A DNA stretch of 64,000 bases from NCBI RefSeq assembly GCF_009389715.1, contig NC_052399.1, positions 14,945,646-15,009,645 of the forward strand, read 5' to 3'. The stretch comes from Phoenix dactylifera. Lineage: Eukaryota; Streptophyta; Magnoliopsida; Arecales; Arecaceae. Below, one piece after another: positions 34,554 to 47,649 of this stretch. Both the position numbers and the translations under genes were made by a program. Each line of letters begins with the position of its first letter. Position 1 is the stretch's first letter. Under the pieces are notes generated by a model. That model searched no databases. It was given only the letters and a program-made list of their open reading frames with translations, and was not told the origin of the DNA.

Positions 34554-36799
34554 CCACAGCGACATCGATCATATTTGCACCTTAACATGTCATCCAGTGA
34601 ATACCGAGATGCTTTCAGCCTTTCACGATATTCTCTTGGCATCTCACCACTCTGATTAAAGAAAACGCTTTTGAACACCGCAATCGGTTATCATCATTAA
34701 CAATCTTTCCAATAATTTAAATAGAATTCTCAGATATTTAATTGGGTCTAATAAAAACAAAAATCTTTCTTTTAACATTGCCAACCACGAATTTTTGGGT
34801 TTCCTCCAGCAAAAGAACAATGAAGCACTCTGTCAACAATGATTATGAAAGCCAAAAAAGGGCGAACATAAAATGTGGAGAAAATTAAGTTGCAAAACCT
34901 TCAATTTTTAGTTCAAGAAATGCCTCAAGCCACCCCCCACAAAAAGAAAGAAATTTGAAGCTAATGATCCGCCAAAGAATCAAGAAAACTGATCCGAGAA
35001 TTTCTAGAAGACAAAAAAGGATCCATGATGCAAGTGTCGTGCGCTCAAGACGCATGACTATGAGCCCCAATTTCAATGCTCACTAGTACTTTAAAATCTT
35101 GCTCCACGGCCAACTCTCTTCCACGATGTCTCTCCCACAGTGTCTCTATTCCAACAAGCTACAATGTCACCGCATCGGCCCTGGCTAGCACCATGTCGTC
35201 GACCCCAAGGGCCACACCGTCATGATTGCAGTGGCTAAGAAGTAGAAGCTCATGCCGATCTGAGTTAAAGCCCATCCTCATCCCCAAGGCTGACCTTAAT
35301 CGCCACCATTGGGAAGCTGTCACCATCACCGCTGTTGCCCCAACATACCTTTCCATTAAGAGATCCTGTGCCACTGTCCCTCTTCGCTGGGAGATCCCAC
35401 ACCGCCATCCCTCTCCGCTGAGAGATCCTGTGTCATCGTCTCTCTCCACTAAGAGATTCGCACCACCATATGCTTCTCTCTGCCAAGATGTCCCATCATG
35501 ATAATGACAGCTGAGCGTGCAAAACCAATAAAGAGGATTCCTCCGCAGCATATTTCTCTTCCATGAGTGTTCCCAAGAATCCTCTTCTCCTTGAGCACTG
35601 CTTCTAGCCATCCAAGTCACCAAATTAGCTGATAGCGGCATCTTCATCCATTGCTCCCTCCTCACCAATGCCATCATTGTCGCTACTATTAGGCATTGGA
35701 TCTAAATCCTCACGTGGAAGGAGAGAAAGAGCAGATCGAATTCACCTCCAGTGGATCTAAAACAAAAATCCATCCTGAAGATCCTAATTTGATCCATTTA
35801 ACTTAAGCTGCCACAGATTTGGGCTCAAATCCATATACGATCACACTCAAGGACCCAAAGCCGATATGTTTGGGTTAAGATAGCTTAACACATCATCATC
35901 CACAAGATCAAGTCCCATCATCAACCATGCAAGCTATCGCGCCATTAATGGCCCAACATAATGACATGACATCTTGCCAAGTCACGAAACATGTCATCAG
36001 CCACATTAGTGGCCATGTCACCACATCAGTTTTAACACCATGTGTTTGGTCGATTAAAACTTCAACATGCCAACCACATCAGCATCTTAAGTTGACTGGT
36101 GTAGCTGTGTTGACCAGATCGGTCTGAACCGATCTAATTCCTTTGACCGCCTAGTTCTCCCATTTTTGAACTGATTTTGGACTAGTTCAGACTAGCTCCC
36201 TATGTTCCCGAGTGCACTCTTTCCATTTTGGACCTATGTTTGTCCAACTATTTTTGCCTCTATAATTGATGTTTGCATCTTCTTTATTTGTTCATCATCG
36301 CAGACTTGCAATTATGGATAAATTTAATGCCCCTCGGCCTATTTTTATCACTTTGGATAGATCGAACACATCAACTAGTTCTATTGGCATGCAAAATGGC
36401 CAAATCTGTAGAGCTCGATGACTCAAGTTTGAAACCCAATCAGGGGCAACAAGGTGATGGTAGCCAAACTAAACCACAATATATCCTGCAGGCCTCAAAT
36501 AGGTATTTGCACATATGCCATGTTTGAATTGAATATTCATTGATCTAAACATTTGGAATGGTTTTAAATGCAAGATATCTAGTTTTCGTTGCTCATGATC
36601 CCACCATGGAATTCATCCCAAAGATCGCTAGGAGGAATAATCTTCGCTCAGACTAGGCTGTGGTGACACCTATGGGATCCATCCCAAGGACCATCAGGAT
36701 AAAAAAATTAGCTGAGATGAGACTTGGATCACAACTGATGACATAACACCAGCTGAGATAAAAAAAATTCTATCTTCGACTTGGCTCGAAGGTACTACC
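34554..36799. other. Spacer of unit C with GC-rich module, no gene seen
   Basis: Counterpart of 7725-9590. It includes the GC-richer module at about 35030-35510. About 440 bp at 35670-36110 have no match in the other units. Their edges share a short ACCA repeat, so the others may have lost it by deletion. Frames are not conserved between units. Confidence 0.5.
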
Positions 36800-37240
36800 C
36801 GGCCTAGCTAACCGAGCATAAAACTAGCTAAGGGAGAAAATCTTAGCCCAAGCTAGATCAGATCAAAGTGGCATGCCCGACTTCACTAGTCGGGAGAATA
36901 CCTAGCTGAAGGAAGAAATCCAAGCCTAGGCTATGTTAGATCAGCGTGGCATGTCCACCTGATAGGTCCTGAGAAAAGCCACCCTAAGGAGAAAATCCTA
37001 GCCAGCTAGGGCGGATTAAAGTGCATGCCAACTAGATCGGAGACGAGAAAAGCGAGGTGAGGAGAAAAACCCAGCTTAGGATAGGCCGAGGCGACACCCA
37101 TGGGATCTAATCCAATGACTGTCTAGATAAAAATCCTAGCCCATGCTAGTTTGGATCGAAAGTGGCAGACTTAACCTGACTAGTCGCGAGCAAAGCTAGA
37201 CGAGGAGGATATCTTGGCTTAGGCTAGGTCGGGTCAAATT
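36800..37240 (+). repeat. Degenerate ~80-bp tandem repeats, unit C
   Basis: About five to six units with 'aatcctagcccaagctag' and 'gatcaaagtggcatgcc' blocks. The array is longer than in units A and B. It is probably interior or LTR sequence of an old gypsy-like element. Confidence 0.6.
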
Positions 37241-38406
37241 TGGCACACTATGAGGACCTCGACCTTGAGCCAAAACTACTCTCAAGCCAATCTCAAGAGG
37301 ATCACAACCTCAGTAACACAACTTCAAGCACTTGGACAGATTTTTTATTCTACAGTAAGTACTAAAGAACATTTAATTTATTTTTTAGGTGCAGAAAAAA
37401 TTTGGATCCGTCCAAGCATGAAGGCGGCTTCGATTGGGTAGCGAAGTTCTTGATCCATCTAGGATTGATAGCATCTTCAGCCGACAAGGGGATAAAGGCA
37501 AGAATAAGTCGATCTCATTCGACAATAACTCGTGCAAGGTGACTTAAAGAAGCAACCAAACAAACTAAACTCCCGGAGGACAAAAGCCAAACTACATGAA
37601 GGGCAAAAGCCAAACTCTAGGGGGCACAGGCCCAAAAACCGACATTAAGCCAAACCTCTGTGACTCATCCTCCTAAGGCTGGGAATGGAGGGAAAGAAAA
37701 TGATAAACCGACCTCACATAACAATGACTCTTAGAGTTGACCAACAGAAGAAAGACCAAATAAGCCGAACTTCAACCTTAATGGCCTTTGAAGGCTGGAC
37801 TAGGGGCTAAAGGTCTAGAAGATGGCCTCACACAGGACAGTTTTCCGAAGCCTACTGCAAAAAAGGTTGTGGCCTCTACAAGCCAACCATAAACAATAAC
37901 AGCTTACTGAAAGCGAAAGCTTAAGGCTCGAAATGCTGGACCCCAGGGACAAAGATCCAAGAGCCGACCTAAATAGCTCTTAGGTGAAAGAGCCGACATA
38001 AATGGCTCTCAGGTCAAAGAGTCAACCTCAACTGCTCTTAGGTCCAAAATCCGATTACAATGCTTTTAAGGCAAAGGGCCGACCTTAACGGCTCTCGATA
38101 CAAGAAGTGGACCCCAATAGTTCTTAGAACAAAAAGATTTTAATGGCTCAGATCAACCGAAGATCTATATGCTTGATCACATTTCTGACTTGACGAGATG
38201 CAAAATATTTCATCGTACAAACTATCAACCATTTTGGATTCTAAATAAATCCGCCCAAATTGCCTATCAAAATGTTAGGGCTATCACCTAAAATCTTGAT
38301 GAACTAATACGTGAGCTATGATCTAAAAAAATGAGCGAGATGAGGTGGACCATTTTTTCCTAGACCGAGATGAGAAAAATGACTTTGACACAGAAGTGGA
38401 AGGGCA
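37241..38406. mobile_element. Decayed LTR-element sequence upstream of CHS3
   Basis: Lies between the ~80-bp repeats and the LTR remnant. Much of it is shared with units D and E but deleted from A and B. It has no intact frame. It probably belongs to the same fossil element as 38407-38765, so assignment to Ty3/gypsy is by context only. Confidence 0.35.
37960..38130 (+). repeat. Short hairpin minisatellite (AGAGCC ... GGCTCT)
   Basis: About five degenerate units of about 36 bp. Each can fold on itself, since AGAGCCGAC is followed about 9 nt later by a GGCTCT or AGCTCT. The unit E version (52940-53110) has an extra partial unit, and A and B keep a single remnant near 9890. Confidence 0.65.
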
Positions 38407-38765
38407 TGTGATGTAGCTAATTAAACCTCATCTTTCAAGCATGGGCTCACACGTGGCATGTCATAAGACTAATTTCAATTGTATTCATATTTTTGAGCTG
38501 ATCGAGACAAAACAAAATTTAAAGATAGTTCTCCACTTAATTTAGGACTTTGGAAGAGTCCAACTAAAGTAGAATAAAAATTTTACGCCTATAAAAAAAG
38601 AAGCTATGCATCTCATATTATTCTTATATCACTCTTTTCTCTTTATTTTTCTATTTTTCAATGCTCTCTTCGACTTAAGCTTCGGAGGGCTCTTTAGTCG
38701 AATCAGCTCGATGTATGTGGATTGACCAACACTCTCTAAGCATTCATTTATCATCAGATCAAATT
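38407..38765 (+). mobile_element. LTR remnant upstream of CHS3, probably Ty3/gypsy
   Basis: Counterpart of 10046-10395, with its own TATA-like box (about 38591) and the 'cttcggagg' leader. Limits are approximate. Confidence 0.45.
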
Positions 38766-39049
38766 AAAAGATAATCGTAGATATATTTTTGCAATGAAAA
38801 ATAACTTCGGTATTTATAATTAGCAGTTTTTCTATGAAACAATTATCTCGGACCAACGTATCAGTATTTGGTGCAGCATTTAATTGTCAATGCGCCTATT
38901 GCTTTTGCTTATCATCATATTTGTACTATTTTGTATTTATTCAATTTAGATTTTACCCGTTAGCATTGCTTACGTGCTTGGTGCTAACAATCAAAGAAAC
39001 AAGTACTTATTTAATTTAATTATTCAAGCCTCTTCTAATTAACCTAGTA

Positions 39050-39407
39050 GTAGTCAAACCAGCATTAACAGCCAGCAAACCCGCATCCCTAGCCCATACG
39101 GCGCCCTTCCTGTGCCAGCTACCAAAAAAGGTGGCCCTGTCATCCGACGTACACAGAGCATGAGGAGGCGGAGGTTGGTGAATAGCACGGGCCACCTTTT
39201 TGGGTAGTGGACATGACGTTGCCGTGGCGAGATCAACGCCCAGAAAAGAGGGTGTTCCGCCCCCTCATTTTATAATTCCACCCAGAGCCCAGAGGGGCTA
39301 TATATATGGGAGCGAAGAGCATGCTCCTCCACACTCCCCGGCGCTCTACCCTAAACAATTAAACCTTCAGCAGCCGCTGCCCATCTCTCCATCTCCCTCC
39401 ACTTAGA
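39050..39407 (+). promoter_or_regulatory. CHS3 core promoter and 5' UTR, type alpha
   Basis: TATA box TATATATAT at 39299-39307. It has the alpha variants (cagctacc, gacgtacaca) and lacks the H-box, AC-I and A-box sites of CHS2 and CHS5. Single-base indels relative to the other copies begin here, before the gene starts. Confidence 0.7.
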
Positions 39408-40944
39408 ATGGCCAGCATCGAGTCCATTCGCAAGGCACAGAGGGCTGACGGCCCGGCCACGATCATGGCCATCGGAACCGCCAACCCTCCTCATGCCGGT
39501 CGACCAGAGCACCTACGCGGACTTCTACTTCCGAGATCACCAAACAATGAGCACAAGCACGAGCTCAAAGAGAAGTCAAGCGCATATGTAAGAGCTTAAT
39601 TAATTGTTGCATTCCTTGGTTCCTCGTATACTTTTTTGGTATAGTACTTAGAAACCACTTTGGGCACGTTCGCTCTATCTCATGACCACCTAGTGAGCAT
39701 GCATGCATGAATCATGATATCCGATCGTGTTCCCATGCATCTTTCTTCCAATTATTAAAAAAACAAAGAATATGGAGGGAGCTGTCCCGCAACACATTTT
39801 TATCCAGATCATGCATGCCATACGTATCCAAACTCTCTCAGGCATGCAACAATTAGATGATCGATATTATCATCCAAACTCATGAATGAGAGATACACAT
39901 GCAAGTCGCTCGTTTTTTTTTGACGTTAGTTTGCTGCGTCCGCGTTGCAGGTGAGAAATCCATGATCAAGAAGCGGTACATGTACCTCACCGAGGATGTC
40001 CTGAAGCAGAACCCGAACATGTGCGCCTACAGTGGCGCCCTCTCTGGATGCCCGGCAGGACATCCTGGTGGAGGAGGGTGCCGAAGCTGGGAAGAAGCAG
40101 CCGTCAAGGCCATCAAGAGTGGGCCGCCCCAAGTCAAACATCACTCACCTCGTCGTCTGCCTCCACCAGCGGCCGTCGACATGCCCGGGGCCGACTACCA
40201 GCTCATCAGGGCTCCTCGGCCTCACCCGTCCGTCAAGCGAGTCATGCTCTACCACCAGGGCTGCTTCGGCCGGCGGGGACCGTGCTCCGCATCGCCAAGG
40301 ACCTCGCCGAGAACAACAAGGGTGCTCGCGTGCTTGTCGTGTGCTCCGAGATCACCGTCGTCACGCTTCCGAGGCACCGACGACGTCCACCTTTCGACAA
40401 CCTCGTGGGCCAGGCCCTCTTCGCCGACGGTGCAGCGGCACTCATCGTCGAGCGGATCCGATCCAAGGTGTCGAGAGGCCGCTCTTTCGAATGGCTTCGG
40501 CGGCTCAGCTGTACTGCCGGACAGCGAGGGGGCCATCGAAGGGCCACCTCAGGGAAGTAGGGCCTCACCTTCCACCTCCTCAACCAGGTCCCCACCATTT
40601 ATCTCCAAGAACATCGAGAAGAGCCTGGAGGAGGCGTTCGAGCCGCTGGTATCTCTGACTGGAATTCCTGTTTCTGGATTGGCCACCCTGGTGGCCCGGC
40701 CATACTTGACGCCTTCGAGTCCAAACTGAAGCTGAAGCCGAGAAGCTCCGGGCGACGCGGACGTGCTTAGCGAGTACGGGAACATGTCCAGCGCTTGCGT
40801 GTTCTTCATACTGGACGAGATGAGGAAGCGGTCGGCGAAGGAAGGGAAAGGGACCACCGGAGAGGGGCTCGACTGGGAGTGCTCTATGGATTCGGACCAG
40901 GCCTCACCATGGAGACCGTCGTCCTCCAAAGTGTCGCTATCTAG
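39408..40944 (+). pseudogene. CHS: Chalcone synthase copy 3, frame broken by many 1-bp indels (likely consensus errors)
   Basis: The exons align to 39408-39587 and 39951-40944, with the intron at 39588-39950 and intact splice sites. Against CHS2 I count about 25-30 single-base insertions or deletions in the exons, mostly at short homopolymers. Examples are 'ccggtcgac' near 39497, 'gagtgggcc' near 40117 and 'cacctttcgac' near 40389. There are almost no substitutions. The same kind of change runs through the promoter, intron and early 3' flank. True pseudogenes accumulate substitutions at least as fast as indels, so this looks like unpolished long-read consensus over a gene that may be intact. 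As written it cannot encode CHS. The intron has the extra TGCA shared with CHS2. Confidence 0.85.
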
Positions 40945-41690
40945 GGTTTTAGACTCCACCATGGTTCCATTGCTACATTTTTTTATCGTTGGTTCAGTCC
41001 AAGCAGTCGTCGACCAAACAATATTTTAAAAGATATATGAGATATGCAATAAATAAATGATTGAATAAAAAGCCTGGTAGAGTGAAATACTCAATCAGCA
41101 AGTGTATCTTTCTTCAAGAATACCGAAGTGTTTACTCAAAGTATAAAAAAAGAAGAAGAATTAGTTCGGTGGGAAATCTTAATGTAAGATCCTAAGTTAA
41201 ATCGCTGCCCCAGCAACGAACATTTCTCCTTTGTACTGAACTTGCTCTTCCTCTTATAGTCAATTCCTACTTTGGACGCGCGCTTGCGGTCAGAGTTCTT
41301 CTATTTCACGTCTCCTGAAATCAATTGCAACTTTTGCTTGGGCCGGAAACGTATAAACCAGGGAATTTACGGAAAAACCATTAGCCGTATCGGACTTAAA
41401 GGAAACTTTCCCTCACCAGTCAAGCTGAGGATTGTTGACTTCCTTTTTCAGAAAGTCAAGAGATACGTAACCATTGCTTGAACAGTTTTTGTTTTTCTTT
41501 TGTTGAGAAGGTGCATAAAGGCTGATTAATAACAATCCATTACAATTTTATGGTAGTCATAACAGACCCCTGCTATGGTTGTTTTATGATTATATATAGT
41601 AGCATCATTTAATTAAATTTAAGTGTCAGTGTTAAGGTGTTATTTTTTTCTTTTGATATATATATATAGTTAAGGGAGCGAGAATTACCT
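40945..41690 (+). repeat. CHS 3'-flank module after CHS3
   Basis: Same module as after CHS1. It carries the CHS4/CHS5-type variants (tcctttgtactgaac), and small TA repeats near 41590 and 41660 vary between copies. Confidence 0.8.
41048..41053 (+). promoter_or_regulatory. Polyadenylation signal of CHS3
   Basis: AATAAA in the conserved position of the 3' flank. Confidence 0.55.
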
Positions 41691-44362
41691 AATTTCACAA
41701 TAATTACCTAGGTTGTTATGATTACTCAAGCAGAAATATTTTTTTAGCCCCGCATTAGTTATGCACTACGTAGATTTAAATATCTATAGAGGGCCAAGAA
41801 ACCCAACTAATATCTTTTGGCTAATCCTTTTAAATAAGAAAGGCGTCAGAATCAGATTTGATATATGTCTGTATCAGCTAAGGGATACTATAGCATGCAC
41901 AGCTCATATGGGTTGACCAGGAGCTAATATGGTGTTTATGATTAGATTCATAGCTCTCATGATTGGATTTGAACAGATGTGAGTTCTAAGACTGCCAAGA
42001 ATGTTAGGGCTTAAATAAAGAGAGTATATCAGGACTTGCATGAGCATATGTTCAGTCTTACATAGATAACGGATAGATCCATGTACAAGGCCAAAGAATC
42101 AAATAGTATATTCTGATTAACTTTTTGGGTAGGTACTGCATTGTTACAACCTCGGTGCTTGGATACATTCTAAACTCAACCCAAAATTCTTGGTTGCAAA
42201 GTTGAAGAGAATGACCATTAGCATAAGCCAGAGCTTGGACATAAGCCTATGGTTTCTTTTCAAAATGCTCAATTGGTACGGTGTGATGTTCCTTAGCAAT
42301 CAAATGTGTCGTCCTATACCAAAAAATAAAATAAAATAAAATAAAGATGCACAAGTAAGACATCTTAAAGGAACAAGGTCGTATGTCTGATTTCAATGAA
42401 TGAACAACAAACGGATTCATAAAAACTATATGCTAGATGCTTATCCACAAGACTGAATATATGGCAATTAATTCATTATGAAGTATTTTTGTAGCTTAAT
42501 GCACTTGTTTTGGAGTACTTGCTTGGTGCAAATGATGGCTATCTCCAAAAGTGAAAATTAGCTTTTTTTGAAAATCGAACACATATGTTTAATTTTTAAA
42601 TTGAAAGGTTTTGGCCTTTCAGATGGATGAAACTATATACAATTCTTGAGATAGACGGTATTATTGTTTCTATTAGTCCCAATTAGAGATAGGTCATATC
42701 ATAAAAATGATTCCTATGCGTGTGTTATATTTAATTAATGAGTAGTTAAAGATATGATGGCAAATAAAATGGTCCAACTGGCTATTAGGCTATTAGGGTC
42801 ACCAAACCAACCAGCTTTTTAAGGAGCAAGTTGTGTTTCAGTTGGAAATTTGGCTCAGATATGGCCCATTTAATTGCTAAACAAGGCAACCTAGGATAAG
42901 ATAGACTTGCTTGTGCTCAATTAGATTAAACTTGGAACAAAGAGACCAGATATTTGATATATATTACTATATATCATATATAATTTTATTATTTTTTATG
43001 AATAAAATTATATTATATCATAAATTATCATGACAATATAAAGAGTATTTTTAGCTCAAGATATGAATGTAAAGGCTTTTAGGGATTTTAGTTTTGCTTG
43101 AATTTTGTAGATCATCAGCTGTTCAAGAGTAGTTCAAGGCCAGCTCAAAATGGCTTAAATTCAAATACCAAGCTTGCGCCATGCTTGGCATGTTTCAACC
43201 TGGCTTGTCTCCACCCCCTTTAGCCATAACAACTTTAGCATCATTTTTCACATGCCAAATGGAAACAGCTCAAGTGTGTGGATCATACAACAAAATCAGA
43301 GCGATGGAGACAGGGCCACCAAATAGGATCAGTCAAAAAAGGAATAAGAAAACCATTTTGCCTTGTCCCACTTTTGATTTTGCTAAGCCGTGAAAGGTGT
43401 TCAAGTCAATGAAAGTCCAAAATTTCTTTTGATTTTTTTCTAGCTTATCACTTTCATTTTGGATGCATTGTAATTTGAACCTACTCTCATATACATTTGC
43501 TTAGCGCGAGCAGAGTTGAATATTTACGTTGTCTTGGAAAAACTGTCCTTGCTTCCCACGAATTCCTAGTTTTACAACCAAATAGCCCGTCAAACAAATA
43601 CAAAATTAAGACAAAACTTCCTCAGTATGGAACAGAAACCGAGTTGCATCACCCTAAAATATCAATTATAAAACGTATCAATTGGAGACCGGCCAAATCG
43701 GTGAAGACATCCCATCATAAAGTACAGGATGGAACCCCCACATCGAACGCCATATCGCGGGAGTGCCGACTCGGAAGTCATCTCTTCCAATGAGAAAGTT
43801 AGTTACCACGAGGACATCTTAACCTCAGCTACCAAATAATTATTGGAATTGTTGGTCATACAAACATGTGCTCTATAGCTTTAGAAGGCGAAGTACGTTG
43901 CCTGCGTCTCAGAAAACTGCCCCTTTTTTGGTTATGAGGCAGCTACTCTACACGACACCATGTAAGATGACTCTCAATGTACGAAAAACTAAATGCAAGA
44001 TGACCTGACGTAAACAACTTGTTGAAAAGTCAGCTCAAAAAGAAAAGGAAAAGAGGCCAAAACAAAGAAGTAGAAGGAGGGAAATTCACGAACCAAACCA
44101 GACACGTAGCTGGTTTGGAGTTGAGTTTTGACCAGCTTAAGTCAACTTTTCCCATCCCTAGAAAAGGACAGAAATCGCACGGTCTGAATACCCTAATTCC
44201 CTATCACATATGGGGGAATACAAATAGGCCAGGCCCAGGCCAAGAGTCTGCAAAATATTCCACAGATGCGGCCCAAAAGCCTAACAAGGAACAAAGTCAG
44301 AGCGGGCCCTCGGGCTGCCGCATTTGCTCCCTAAATGCTAAGGGCTTAGCAAGAAGTCTTTA
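41691..44362. other. Common spacer of unit D, no gene seen
   Basis: Almost identical to 56650-59060 after CHS5, more alike than to unit C. Between about 42540 and 42690 it differs from that copy by a cluster of single-base losses only, a second patch of probable consensus error. A 98-residue ORF at 43497-43793 recurs at 58459 only because the two segments are near copies. Confidence 0.6.
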
Positions 44363-44690
44363 AGGCTGCATTTGGTTCGTGACTGAAATCAGAATCGATT
44401 GGAATGAAAATCGGAATGGCCATAACTCCTGATGTATTTAGTACATAATTATAATTGGAATCGGAATCGGAATAGATTTTGAATACTAGACGAATAAGAT
44501 TGAGTTTTAGAGGATTGGGCACATTCCCATACCCCCTCCATAATCGAAACAAGAAATGTACTCCACCCAACCATTAAGATTGGAAAAGAAGTATTCATTT
44601 CCATTCCTATTCCAAAGTCCAACTCTCCCCCATAATCCAAATATCCCCAAGAATTAACGATGCAAAGCATTCCTCGCCAAACGGTGCATT
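44363..44690. mobile_element. MITE-like element, unit D
   Basis: Counterpart of 30562-30850 but longer by about 25 bp near its 3' end. It starts GGCTGCATTTGGTTCG and ends near CGCCAAACGGTGCATT. Non-coding. Confidence 0.45.
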
Positions 44691-45090
44691 CCATCATCTG
44701 ATTGTGCACGAACGGTCCATGTTTGAATTAAAGATAGTTTGATTGGTTAATCCTAAATCTGATTTCCCAATTGGCACGAAGCATACCTCGCCATGTGTAT
44801 CGTCGTAGTTCTCCCATGTCTAGCATTTAATCTGGATGACAAAATCACAAAAACATGAATGCATGAAGTAGAGTAATTTGACATGCTTAGGTATTTCAAA
44901 ATGTAGAAACATAGTGTATATATGAATGATACGTGAAGAAGCATCCTCAACCAAATGCAACCAGAAAGTTATAACTGAAGCAACAATAACAAAGATATAG
45001 AATGGATCAAATTCCATGGATCCTTCCAGACCATCTCATAGATATGATGCGATGACACCCCAAAACCATACTTCCCTCATGCAGGACAGC
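44691..45090. other. Common spacer with deletion junction
   Basis: Runs as 30851 onward until 'cccaactctt' at about 45091-45100, where it jumps to sequence matching 33075 onward. Both parents share CAACTCTT at the junction, so this is a microhomology deletion that removed the region holding the LTR or GC-rich insertion in the other units. Confidence 0.65.
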
Positions 45091-47649
45091 TCCCAACTCT
45101 TATATGCATTCAAATCATTCCTCAATATGTCAAAAGACTCAAATGATTTCCAAAATATATGAAAACCACAAAGCCCAAAGATGGCCTCCTTTCTTCTTCA
45201 GTTATTGATTTGTGGTCAGATTTGTTCTGAAAAAAAGATTGGATAGCAAACCTTCAAAAACCCTCAAATCTAATGAATGCTCGTCTCAATAGAGTTGCAC
45301 TTAGCAGGAGCAACAACGAAGTGCGATCTTAGAAAATGATAGGAAGCAGGGCTTAGAGCATTGAAAAAATCTAGGATTATACTTATTGAAAATAAGGAAA
45401 ACCTAAAATAGCAATTTTTTAAACAAAAGAAAATGATGTAGATAAAATCAAGCACTCAAAGAAGGAAGCAAAAGATTAATCTAAAAGCTCCTTAGGTCTG
45501 ACATGGCTGTACCTGGTTTTCCTGCATTCCCTTTCCAATTCATTTCTGGGCATTAACCTAGAAGCAATGAGAATAAAAATTTTCATTTGTTCAGTATGTT
45601 TCATTCCTTTCTATCGCTCATCCAACTGAAAAACCGTATAGATATAAAAAGAACAAACAAGACTTAAAGAATGCACGAATCGTCCTATGCCGTGAAACAA
45701 CCTCTTAAGTAATGGGGAAATATATGATTTTGTATCGTTTATGGTGAAAAACAACCTCTTAATTTTAACTCCTAGGACTAAGATAAGTAGGTCAAGGGAT
45801 CTTAGTAACAATTAAGATCTTGAATCGTGTGGGTAACTTTCAAGTCATACATATCGTCCACAGCGATATCGTATTAGCACCTTAACATGTCATCCAGTGA
45901 ATATCGGGATGCTTTCAGCCTTTCACGATGTTCTCTTCACAAAATTGGCATCTCACAACTCTGATTAAGAACATGCTTTTGAACATCGCAATCAGTTATC
46001 ATCATTAACAATCTTTCCATGATTTAAATAGAACTCTTATATATTTAATTGGGTCTAATAAAAACAAGAATCCTTCTTTGACATTGCCAAGCACAAATTT
46101 TACGCTTTCCTCCGGCAAAAGAACAATGAAGCACTCTCACAACAATGATAATGAAAGCAAAAAAAAGAGGGAACAAAAATGAGGTCGAAATCAAGTTGTC
46201 CACCTCAAATTTAGTTGTAGAAATGCCTCAAGCCACCCCGCACAAAAAGAAGGAAATTCGAAGCTAATGCATATGCCAAAGAATCAACGAAAACCGATCC
46301 GACAATATCAAGAAGACAAAAAAGGATCAATGATGTGAACGCCGTGCGCACGAGACACAAGAATATGAGCCCCAATTTCAATGCTCCTTGGTACTTTAAA
46401 ACCTAGCTCCAACGGCCAACTCTCTTCCGCGATGTCTCTTCCACGGTGTCTCTATTCCAACAAGCCACATTGTCACCGCCACATCATCCCTGGCTAGCAC
46501 CACGCAGCCGACCCCAAGGGCCGCACTCTCCCGATCGCAGCAGTTGAGAAGTAGAAGCTCATGCCGATGGTAGCTGAGTTAAAGCCCATCCTCATCCCCA
46601 AGGCCGAGGCTTAATCACCACCATTGGAAAGCTGTCACCATCACCGCTGTTGCCCCAACATAACTCCCCATTGAGATATCCTGTGCCACTGTCCCTCTTT
46701 TTTTGGATATCCCGCACCGCCATCCCTCTCCGCTGAGAGATCTTATGTTATCGTCCCTCTCCACTAAGAGATTCGTGCCGCCATGTGCTTCTCTCTACCA
46801 AGTGTCCCATCATGATGATGATAGCTGAGCGTGCAAAACCAATCAAGAGGATTTCTTCCGCAACCTATTTCTCTTTCGTGACCATTCCCAAGGATCGTCT
46901 TCTCCTTGAGCACTGCTTCTTGCCATCCAAGTCACCAAATTGGCTGATAGCGGCATCTTCATCCGTTGCTCCCTCCTCACCAGATCGGTCTGAACTGGTC
47001 TAGTTCCTTTGACCACCCCATTTTTAAATTGATTTTGGACTAGTTCAGACTAGTTCTTTATGTTCTCCGGGGGTGCTTTTTTCATTTTTGACCTATGTTG
47101 TCCTACTAATTTTGCCTCTATAATTGACGTTTTGCATCTATTGTATTTGTTCATCATTGCAGACTTGCAATTATGAAAAATTTGATGCCCCCTCGGCCTA
47201 TTGTTTATCACTTTGGATAGATCCAACACATTAACCAGTTCCATTGGAGTGCAAAATGGCCAAATCCGCCGAGCTCGATGACTTCGATTTGAAACCTAAG
47301 CAAAGGCAACAAGGTGAGGGCAGTCGAACTGAACCACAATATATCATACATGCCTTAATTATTTGCACATATGCCATGTATGAAATTGAATATTCATTGA
47401 TCTAAATGTTTGGAATGGTTTTCGTAGCTCCCGACCCCACCATGGAGTTCGTCCCCAAGATCACTAGGATGAACAGTCCTAGCTCAGACTAGGCTGAGAT
47501 GACACCTATGGGATCCATCCCAGGGACCACCAGGATGAATAATTCTAGTCACACGAGACATGGATCGCAAGTGATGATATAACACTGGCTGAGATAAAAA
47601 ATAAAAATAAAAATCCTAGCTTCGACTTGGCTCGAATGTACTACCTGGC
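45091..47649. other. Spacer of unit D with GC-rich module, no gene seen
   Basis: Counterpart of 6985-9590. The GC-richer module is at about 46330-46990. It has no G tract and no copia solo LTR, so it probably preserves the older state of the spacer. Confidence 0.5.

Noticed and set aside
39408-40944. CHS3 as an ancient pseudogene or as a new PKS-like protein
   Set aside because: Indels without substitutions fit consensus error better. The short open frames in this interval are products of the frameshifts.
43497-43793. 98-residue ORF repeated at 58459-58755
   Set aside because: The two segments are near-identical copies, so identity is expected. The matching place in unit C is not open.
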